Below are positions 55,941 to 64,000 of a stretch of DNA of 64,000 nt, one piece after another; the first letter of the stretch is position 1; each line of letters starts with the position of its first letter. The DNA lies in contig NZ_CP072941.1 of NCBI RefSeq assembly GCF_018069625.1, forward strand, positions 4,588,001 to 4,652,000. The letters run 5' to 3'. Position numbers and translations under genes: made by a program. Origin of the DNA: Streptomyces yatensis. Its GTDB lineage: Bacteria; Actinomycetota; Actinomycetes; Streptomycetales; Streptomycetaceae. The notes under the pieces are model-generated. The model ran no database searches and had not been told where the DNA came from. It saw only the letters and a list, made by a program, of their open reading frames with translations.

Positions 55941-57905
55941 ATGGCCGACCCCGCCGCCCCGATCCAGCCGCCCGACCGCCCCGCCTACCGCCTCAAGCGG
56001 CTGCTGCTCGGCCCGCCCCTGGTCACCGAGCGGATCCGGCGCGAGAAGCTGGGCAATCCGGCCGCGCTGGGCGTGCTGGCCTCCGACTGCATCTCGTCGA
56101 CGGCGTACGGCAGCGAGGAGATGCTGCGGGTGCTGGTGCCGGTCATCGGGGTGGCGGCGTTCTCCCTGATCCTCCCGGTGACCGGGGCGATTCTGCTGGT
56201 GCTGCTGCTGGTCACGCTCTGCTACAGCGATGTGGTGATGATCTACACCCGGGCGGGCGGCTCCTATGTGGTGGCACGGGAGAACTTCGGCCCGGACATC
56301 GCCCAGATCGCCTCCGTGGCGCTGCTGGTGGACTACATCGTCACCGTCGCGGTCCAGGTCTCCGCGGGCACCAACGCGATCATCTCGTTCGCCCATCTCG
56401 TCGGCGGCACCTGGACCGGTATCGACCATCTCCAACTGCCCCTCAGCGCCCTGGTGATCCTGATCCTCGCCTACGGCAATCTGCGCGGACTGCGGGAGGC
56501 CGGGCGGGTCTTCATGGTGCCCGCCTATCTGTTCATCGTCGCCATCGGGCTGATGCTGGTGGTCGGCGTGATCCGCGGGCTCACCGGGCAGCTTCCGCAC
56601 GCCGATGTGCACGCCGCGGGCGCCGTGCCCCTCGGCACCCCGGACGGCGGCTGGCTCTACGGCGCCTCGCTCTTCATCGTGCTGCGCTCGTTCGCCAACG
56701 GCGGCTCCTCGCTGACCGGTCTGGAGGCGATCTCCAACAGCGTCTCGGTCTTCCGCGATCCCAAGGGCCACAACGCCCGCCGCACGCTGATCACGATGAG
56801 CTGCATCCTGGGCACGCTGGTCCTCGGGGTCTCCGCCCTCGCCCACTTCACCCACGCCATCCCGTACCGGGACGGCACCCCGACCGTCCTGGCGCAGGAG
56901 GCCCATCTGGTCTTCGGCGACGGGGCGGTGGGCGCCCTGGGGCTGGCGTTCGTCCAGCTGGCGACCGCGCTCATCCTCTACACGGGCGCCAACACGCCGT
57001 TCACCGGCTTCCCCTTCCTGGCCAGCTTCGTGGCCGAGGACCGCTTTCTGCCCCGGCAGCTGACCCGGCGCGGTCACCGGCTGGCCTTCTCCAACGGGAT
57101 CATCGCGCTGGCCGTGGTGGCGCTGGCGCTGCTGGTGGTCACCGAGGCCAATGTGGACCGGCTGGTGGCGCTGTACGCGATCGGGGTGTTCACCGCCTTC
57201 ACCATGGCCGGGGCCGGGCTGACCGCCTATCACCTGCGGCGCCGGGAGCCGGGCCGGGGCTGGAAGATCGCGGTCAATCTCACCACCGCGGCCGTCTCCG
57301 CCGCCGTGGTGCTGATCTTCGGAATCACCAAGTTCACCGAGGGCGCCTGGCTGGTCGTGGTGGTCTTCCCGCTGGGGGTCTGGGCGCTGATCCGGATCAA
57401 CCGCGAGTACCGAGCGGAGGCGGCCGCCCTGGAGGCGGTGCCGCGTCCGGGGGACGACGTTCCGCGCTGGCGGCGCCATGTCGTCTTCGTCCTGGCGGAC
57501 AGCATCGACCTCGCGACGGTCAAGGCGCTGCGGTACGCCCATGAGCTGCGGCCCGACGAGGTCCGCGCGGTGCACTTCATGGTGGACGAGAGCCATGCCC
57601 GCCGGCTGATGGCGCGGTGGGAGGCCACGGCGGGGGTGACGGTGGCGCTGGAGGTCGTGGCCTGCCCGGACCGGCGGCTGCGCCAGGCGGTGATGGAGCT
57701 GGCGGCCCGTACCACCGAGGACGGGCAGACCGCGCTGACCCTGCTGGTGCCGCGCCGCACCTACGCCTCCCCGCTGGGCAAGCTGCTGCACCGGGGCACG
57801 GCGGAGTCGCTGGCGAAGGCGCTGGAGCACCTGCCGGGTGTGGCGGTGACGATCCTGCCGTTCGCGGTCAGCCTCGCGGCACGGGAGAGCGAGGTCCCGG
57901 AGTGA
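55941..57905 (+). CDS. APC superfamily permease, KimA-like
   Basis: The product is 654 aa with about 12 membrane helices, then a cytosolic region of about 170 residues from near 505. The start has GVLASDCISSTAYGSEEMLR, resembling the TM1 break of KimA (B. subtilis YdaO), a proton-coupled potassium importer; NGGSSLTGLEAISNSVSVFR matches the TM6 region. An amino-acid permease role is also possible. The cytosolic part has VVFVLADSIDLATVKALRYA, a UspA-like element. There is no recognisable ribosome site before ATG 55941, and a perfect hairpin ends 12 nt upstream. No c-di-AMP riboswitch pattern is visible. Confidence 0.85.
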   Translation: MADPAAPIQPPDRPAYRLKRLLLGPPLVTERIRREKLGNPAALGVLASDCISSTAYGSEEMLRVLVPVIGVAAFSLILPVTGAILLVLLLVTLCYSDVVMIYTRAGGSYVVARENFGPDIAQIASVALLVDYIVTVAVQVSAGTNAIISFAHLVGGTWTGIDHLQLPLSALVILILAYGNLRGLREAGRVFMVPAYLFIVAIGLMLVVGVIRGLTGQLPHADVHAAGAVPLGTPDGGWLYGASLFIVLRSFANGGSSLTGLEAISNSVSVFRDPKGHNARRTLITMSCILGTLVLGVSALAHFTHAIPYRDGTPTVLAQEAHLVFGDGAVGALGLAFVQLATALILYTGANTPFTGFPFLASFVAEDRFLPRQLTRRGHRLAFSNGIIALAVVALALLVVTEANVDRLVALYAIGVFTAFTMAGAGLTAYHLRRREPGRGWKIAVNLTTAAVSAAVVLIFGITKFTEGAWLVVVVFPLGVWALIRINREYRAEAAALEAVPRPGDDVPRWRRHVVFVLADSIDLATVKALRYAHELRPDEVRAVHFMVDESHARRLMARWEATAGVTVALEVVACPDRRLRQAVMELAARTTEDGQTALTLLVPRRTYASPLGKLLHRGTAESLAKALEHLPGVAVTILPFAVSLAARESEVPE

Positions 57906-57963
57906 CGCGGATCCGGGCCTGGACCCCGACCGTGACATGGCCCGGGTCCCGGATGAACACACT

Positions 57964-57979
57964 TACTTAACCGGAAGTA
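57964..57979. promoter_or_regulatory. Candidate operator upstream of the NmrA-type gene
   Basis: TACTT (57964-57968) and AAGTA (57975-57979) form an inverted repeat around AACCGG. A wider imperfect inversion relates ACACTTACTTAA near 57958 to TTAAGGTAGGTGT near 58004. HxlR-type repressors often control YtfG/QorB homologues from such TACTT-rich sites, but no hxlR gene is adjacent. Confidence 0.4.
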
Positions 57980-58046
57980 CCTTTCTCTTGGTTAGCGCTT
58001 CCCTTAAGGTAGGTGTGCCGATCCCGAACAGGAGAGAGTCACACCT

Positions 58047-58904
58047 ATGAGCATTGTCGTCACCGGAGCCACCGGCCACCTCGGCCGTCTCGTCGTCGAG
58101 GGGCTGCTGGAGAAGGTTCCCGCCGACCAGATCACCGCGGTCGTGCGCGACACCGCGAAGGCCGCCGACTTCGCCGACCGCGGTGTACGGCTGCACGAGG
58201 CCGACTACAACCGGCCCGAAACCCTCGTCGGCGCCTTCGCCGCGGGCGACAAGGTGCTGCTGATCTCCGGCAGCGAGGTCGGGCAGCGCGGTCCGCAGCA
58301 CCAGGCGGTCATAGACGCCGCCAAGGAGGCCGGTGTCGCGCTGCTCGCCTACACCAGCGTTCTGGGCGGCCCCGCCGCCGACTTCACCCTGGCCGACGAG
58401 CACCACGTCACCGAGAAGGCGATCACCGACTCCGGTCTGCCGTACGTCCTGCTGCGCAACGGCTGGTACCACGAGAACTACACCGAGAACCTCGCCCCGG
58501 TCCTGGAGCACGGCGCCGTCGTGGGCGCCGCGGGCGAGGGCCGGGTCGCCTCCGCCTCGCGCGCCGACTACGCCGCGGCCGCCGTCGCCGTCCTGACCGG
58601 TGAGGGCCACGAGGGCAGGGCGTACGAGCTGTCCGGCGACACCGCCTGGAGCTTCGCCGAATACGCCGCCGTGATCGCGGAGCAGACCGGCAAGGAGATC
58701 GTCTACGGCGCCGTCTCCCCGGCGGAGTACCAGACCATCCTCACCGGCGCGGGCGTCCCCGAGCCGCTCGCCGTGATCCTCTCCGATGTCGAGGCGGCCA
58801 TCGAGCGCGGCCGGCTGGCCGCCACCCCGGGCGAGCTGTCCCGGCTCATCGGCCGCCCGACCACGCCCATCGCGGACTCGGTCGCGGTCGCGCTGAAGGG
58901 CTGA
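58047..58904 (+). CDS. NmrA family NAD(P)H-binding oxidoreductase (QorB/YtfG-like)
   Basis: The product is 285 aa. The Rossmann motif VVTGATGHLGRLVVEGLLEK is at residues 4-23. LLISGSEVGQRGPQHQAVID and [20 protein letters not shown] are typical of the YtfG/QorB group, which reduces quinones with NADPH. YVLLRNGWYHENYTENL is the C-terminal substrate region. AGGAGAG lies about 10 nt before the ATG. The upstream region is AT-rich for this genome and contains inverted repeats. A strong terminator follows. Confidence 0.9.
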   Translation: MSIVVTGATGHLGRLVVEGLLEKVPADQITAVVRDTAKAADFADRGVRLHEADYNRPETLVGAFAAGDKVLLISGSEVGQRGPQHQAVIDAAKEAGVALLAYTSVLGGPAADFTLADEHHVTEKAITDSGLPYVLLRNGWYHENYTENLAPVLEHGAVVGAAGEGRVASASRADYAAAAVAVLTGEGHEGRAYELSGDTAWSFAEYAAVIAEQTGKEIVYGAVSPAEYQTILTGAGVPEPLAVILSDVEAAIERGRLAATPGELSRLIGRPTTPIADSVAVALKG

Positions 58905-58924
58905 CCGGCCCCGTGCGCACCACG

Positions 58925-58970
58925 GCCCGCCTGTCATGACCGTATCCCGATACGGGAATGACAGGCGGGC
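58925..58970 (+). terminator. Strong terminator after the NmrA-type gene
   Basis: GCCCGCCTGTCAT (58925-58937) pairs with ATGACAGGCGGGC (58958-58970) and the inner CCGTAT with ATACGG around loop CCCG, with only a GA/GA internal mismatch. Confidence 0.9.
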
Positions 58971-59041
58971 CTCACCAGCGCTACCTTCGGACCCTCGGAA
59001 CGGGCCCGCCCTGGGCCCGCCATGCCATCGGGGAGGGTGCC

Positions 59042-60172
59042 GTGACGCCGCAGGACCAGCAGGACCGGGCCGACCGCACCGGTCTCCTCTACGGCTTCGC
59101 GGCATACGCCTTCTGGGGGCTGGTGCCGCTCTTCTGGCCGCTGCTGGAGCCCGCCGGCGCGGTGGAGATCCTCGCCCACCGGATGGTGTGGTCGCTGGCG
59201 GCCGTCGGTCTGCTGCTGCTGGCGCTGCGCCGCTGGAGCTGGATACGGCCGCTGCTGCGGGAGCCCCGGCGGCTGGGCATGATCGCGCTCGCCGCGACCG
59301 TGATCTCGATCAACTGGGGCCTGTACATCTGGGCCGTCAACAGCGGCCACGTGGTGGAGGCCGCGCTCGGATACTTCATCAACCCGCTGGTCAGCATCGC
59401 CTTCGGGGTGCTGCTGCTGCGTGAGCGGCTGCGGCCCGCGCAGTGGGCGGCGGTCGGCGTCGGGGCGGCGGCCGTGGCCGTGCTGACGGTGGGATACGGC
59501 AAGCTGCCGTGGATCGCGCTCACCCTCGCCTTCAGCTTCGCGACGTACAGCCTGGCCAAGAAGCGGGTCGGGCTGGACGGGCTGGAGTCGCTGGCCGCCG
59601 AGACCGCCGTACAGTTCCTGCCCGCGCTGGGTTTCCTGGTCTGGCTCGGGGCGCGCGGCGACAGCACGTTCGCGAGCGAGGGTGCCGGACATGCGGCACT
59701 GCTGGCGAGCTGTGGCTTCGTCACGGCGCTGCCGCTCATCTGCTTCGGGGCCTCGGCGGTGCGGCTGCCGCTGTCGACGATCGGGATGCTGCAGTACGTG
59801 GCGCCGACCTTCCAGTTCGCCCTCGGCATCACCGTCTTCCACGAGACGATGCCACCCGAACGGTGGGCAGGCTTCGCCCTCGTCTGGCTCGCCCTCGCGC
59901 TGCTCACCTGGGACGCGCTGCGCACCGCGCGGCGGGCGCGGCGGGCGCTGGCCGACGCCGCCGCGCGGGCGGCCGCGCTGTCGGCGACAGTGGAGGCCGG
60001 TGTCGTTCCGGAGGCCGGTCTCGTTCCCGAAGCCGGTCTCGTTCCCGAAGCCGGTCTCGTTCCGGAGACTGTCATAGCGGACGTCGCCGTATCGGACGTC
60101 GCCGTATCGGATGCCGCTGTGTCGGATGCCTCCGCGCCCGATGCCCGGCCGGGATCGATATCCGGCGGGTGA
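59042..60172 (+). CDS. rarD: EamA family transporter RarD with repetitive C-terminus
   Basis: The product is 376 aa from GTG 59042, which has GGGAGGG 4 nt upstream; ATG 58958 is rejected since it lies in the preceding terminator. Ten membrane helices are predicted. GLLYGFAAYAFWGLVPLFWP and INWGLYIWAVNSGHVVEAAL are typical RarD blocks. The family was named from chloramphenicol sensitivity work; the substrate is unknown. The last 60 residues are not membrane: VPEAGL is repeated three times and DVAVS-type pentads four times, encoded by 18-bp and 15-bp tandem repeats. Confidence 0.88.
   Translation: MTPQDQQDRADRTGLLYGFAAYAFWGLVPLFWPLLEPAGAVEILAHRMVWSLAAVGLLLLALRRWSWIRPLLREPRRLGMIALAATVISINWGLYIWAVNSGHVVEAALGYFINPLVSIAFGVLLLRERLRPAQWAAVGVGAAAVAVLTVGYGKLPWIALTLAFSFATYSLAKKRVGLDGLESLAAETAVQFLPALGFLVWLGARGDSTFASEGAGHAALLASCGFVTALPLICFGASAVRLPLSTIGMLQYVAPTFQFALGITVFHETMPPERWAGFALVWLALALLTWDALRTARRARRALADAAARAAALSATVEAGVVPEAGLVPEAGLVPEAGLVPETVIADVAVSDVAVSDAAVSDASAPDARPGSISGG
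60005..60136 (+). repeat. Two tandem repeat arrays in the rarD 3' end
   Basis: The 18-bp unit GTTCCCGAAGCCGGTCTC occurs at 60005-60022 (two changes), 60023-60040 and 60041-60058, with a degenerate fourth copy. A 15-bp unit TCGGACGTCGCCGTA follows in four copies at 60077-60136. Both periods are multiples of three, so copy changes keep the frame. Confidence 0.85.
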
Positions 60173-61342
<1,170 letters not shown>

Positions 61343-61362
61343 TCCCGGATGACGCGCCGTGT

Positions 61363-61410
61363 TCGGCTCGGTGCTCGGCTCGGTGCTCGGCTCGGTGCTC
61401 GGCTCGGTGT
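61363..61410. repeat. 12-bp tandem repeat, four copies
   Basis: TCGGCTCGGTGC occurs at 61363, 61375, 61387 and, with a final T, 61399. The array lies in the convergent gap between the aminopeptidase and the ABC permease genes. Confidence 0.85.
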
Positions 61411-61425
61411 TCGACCCCGACCGGC

Positions 61426-62395
61426 TCAGGCCGTGATGTCCTTCGCGGTGAACCGGGCCCAGGCCGCCGAGCCGAACACGGCGACGTACAGCCCCTGCAG
61501 CCCCAGATTCTTGACCAGCTCGTCCCAGTAGACCGGCTCGCGCAGGAGATCGGCGAAGCTGAGCCAGTAGTGCGGGAAGAGATACGGGTGGATCGCGTGG
61601 AGCTGCGGGATGCTGTCGAGGATCTGCGCGGTGACCACCAGCCCCACGGTCGTGGCCATGGCCGCGATTCCGCTGTTGGTGAGGGTGGAGATGAACAGCC
61701 CCACCGTCGCGATCCCCACCAGTGACAGGGCCACCAGGGCCGCCACACCGACCGCCCGGAGCAGCGCTTCCTCGAACGAGACGGTGATGCCCGAGATCAG
61801 CGTGACATCGCCGAGCGGGAAGAGCAGCGCCCCCGTCACCAGGCCCGAGAGTGCCACGATCAGGGTCGCGATCAGGCAGAAGGCCATGGACGTGGTGAAT
61901 TTGGCCAGCAGGAGACGGGTCCGCCCGGCGGGGGCCACCAGCAGATAGCGCAGCGTTCCGGCGCCCGCCTCACCGGCGATGGCGTCACCGGTGATCACGC
62001 CGATCACCATCGGCAGGAAGACGGGCAGCGTCGCCGCCAGTGACGCGAAGACCAGGAAGATCCCGTTGTTGGTGATCTGCGAGAAGAAGGCGGGGCCCTG
62101 TCCGTCCGCGCCACGGCCGCCGCCGAGGCTGCCGCCGTCGCTCGTCTCGATCTTCACGGCGACGCCGATGAGGATCGGGATCAGCGCGAGCACTCCGAGC
62201 AGGGCCAGGGTCCGCCAGCGGCGGAGGGTGGTGGTCAGCTCGGAGCGGAAGAGCGCCAGGGCCCACAGGGAGTTCGGGCGGGGCGCGTTCGGGGCCTTTC
62301 CGCTGACCTCCGAACCCACCGCCTTCTCACCCGTCCGGGTGGCCCGTGCGCCGAGGCCAACCGTTCCTGCTCTCTCGGGCCGCGGCCCCAGTTCC

Positions 62396-62409
<14 letters not shown>
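61426..62409 (-). CDS. ABC transporter permease (ABC-2 type)
   Basis: The product is 327 aa. A hydrophilic start of about 45 residues is followed by six membrane helices; a periplasmic Gly-rich loop (GGSLGGGRGADGQGP) lies between helices 1 and 2. TGDAIAGEAGAGTLRYLLVA then PAGRTRLLLAKF is the coupling region typical of ABC-2 exporters. Its start overlaps the end of the ATPase gene by 14 bp. The substrate is unknown. Confidence 0.9.
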
Positions 62410-63379
<970 letters not shown>

Positions 63380-63403
63380 GGGCTCCCCTTCGTCATGCGT
63401 CGT

Positions 63404-63455
63404 GTTCTACGCCGTGCGCGCCCGGCGCGCGTCGGGTTCTACGCCGTGCGCGCCC
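63404..63455. repeat. 20-bp direct repeats
   Basis: GTTCTACGCCGTGCGCGCCC occurs at 63404-63423 and 63436-63455, 12 bp apart, in the gap between the LolA-like gene and the ABC ATPase gene. Confidence 0.85.
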
Positions 63456-63461
63456 AGCGCC

Positions 63462-64000
63462 TCACTTGGCCGCGTTGGCGGCCTTGACCAGGGCGTCCTT
63501 GTCGACCGCACCGACGAACACCTTGCCGTCGTCGGTGAGCAGCGCGTTGACCAGACGGGTGCTGACCACCGTGCCGGAGCCGAAGTCGCCCTTGACCTCC
63601 TTGCCGAAGCCGCCGAGGAGTCCGGACGCCGCACCCGGGCCGCGGTCGCCGCCGGGGCTCGTGGACGCCGCGCCGCCGGGGGTGTCGAGCCGGGCGATCG
63701 AGTCCCAGCCCTTACCGACGACGTTCAGCCCGGACAGGGCGCCCTGGGCGTCCTTGAGGTCCTTGCCGCCGAAGTCCTTGGTGCCGAAGTGCTTCGCCTC
63801 GGGCCGGTCGGCCTTGGGCGCCTCGGTGACCTTGGCGCCCTTGGGCGGGGTGAAGTCGAAGGTGCTCGCCTTGGGCTTGCCGAAGTCGACCTTGGTGTAG
63901 CCGACGTCGATGGCCGCCTTGCCGCCGCTCTTCGGGGAGAGCGTGAACTTCAGCGGGACACCGTTGTCCGCGTCCACCGCGATACGGACGGACCCGATCG
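63462..64000 (-). CDS. LolA-like secreted protein, C-terminal part (5' end beyond the window)
   Basis: At least 179 residues are visible; the frame runs off the right edge with no start. The visible part has strands like GVPLKFTLSPKSG and IDVGYTKVDFGKPKASTFDF followed by TPPKGAKVTE, typical of the LolA/DUF2092 beta-fold of exported actinobacterial proteins. A Gly/Pro/Ser linker lies near GGAASTSPGGDRGPG, then VVSTRLVNALLTDDGKVFVG, a segment seen at the end of such proteins. It is 82 bp upstream of the ABC ATPase gene on the same strand and could be co-transcribed. Confidence 0.7.
   Translation of the reverse strand, partial: IGSVRIAVDADNGVPLKFTLSPKSGGKAAIDVGYTKVDFGKPKASTFDFTPPKGAKVTEAPKADRPEAKHFGTKDFGGKDLKDAQGALSGLNVVGKGWDSIARLDTPGGAASTSPGGDRGPGAASGLLGGFGKEVKGDFGSGTVVSTRLVNALLTDDGKVFVGAVDKDALVKAANAAK

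Overview
The window is a GC-rich (about 70%) actinobacterial chromosome segment and is almost certainly core chromosome of a Streptomyces species. The evidence is the conserved translation and transcription block (secE-nusG-rplK-rplA, rplJL, rpoBC, rpsL-rpsG-fusA-tuf), typical GTG/TTG starts, Streptomyces-type extensions on NusG and RpoB, secreted GH30 and M28 hydrolases, and a partial second nuo cluster. I see no prophage, insertion sequence, plasmid or CRISPR array.

Layout. 1-2.6 kb: a secreted PIG-L deacetylase lipoprotein. 2.6-4.3 kb: a two-gene unit (an SRPBCC protein and a basic-tailed partner) resembling the accessory pair of actinomycete gas-vesicle clusters. 4.4-22.5 kb, all on the minus strand: tuf, fusA, rpsG, rpsL, rpoC, rpoB, rplL, rplJ, an LppX-like lipoprotein, rplA, rplK, nusG, secE and tRNA-Trp, separated by several clear terminators and promoters. 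22.6-25.1 kb: an aspartate-type aminotransferase and adenosine deaminase. 25.1-27.8 kb, minus: murB, a HadA/HadB-like dehydratase pair, rpmG, tRNA-Met and tRNA-Thr. 28-38 kb: a mixed set (cytosine-deaminase-like protein, NAD-binding proteins, DUF3574, DUF1206, an amidohydrolase behind a perfect operator, MscL with a zinc ribbon, a GH30 glycosidase, tRNA-Tyr, YajQ, YccF and HtpX).

38-48.7 kb, minus: a ten-gene, translationally coupled complex I operon, nuoABCHIJKLMN, that lacks nuoD, nuoE, nuoF and nuoG. Its NuoC carries a roughly 300-residue repetitive Pro/Ala/Glu tail. Divergent from it, 48.9-52.5 kb, lie two tandem paralogous sensor kinases and one LuxR-type response regulator. Then come korA-korB (2-oxoacid:ferredoxin oxidoreductase), a KimA-like permease, an NmrA-type oxidoreductase, RarD, a secreted M28 aminopeptidase, an ABC exporter pair, and a 5'-truncated LolA-like secreted protein at the right edge.

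Points of most interest. (1) RpoB has Asn at residue 442, equivalent to E. coli Ser531 in the rifamycin pocket. (2) The partial complex I has no NADH-input module, keeps the ferredoxin-type NuoI, and sits next to KorAB and a two-component system, which suggests a ferredoxin:quinone route. (3) A palindromic motif is shared by the nuo/kinase intergenic region and the leader of the second kinase. (4) The two kinases are almost identical over the catalytic half only, which suggests gene conversion.
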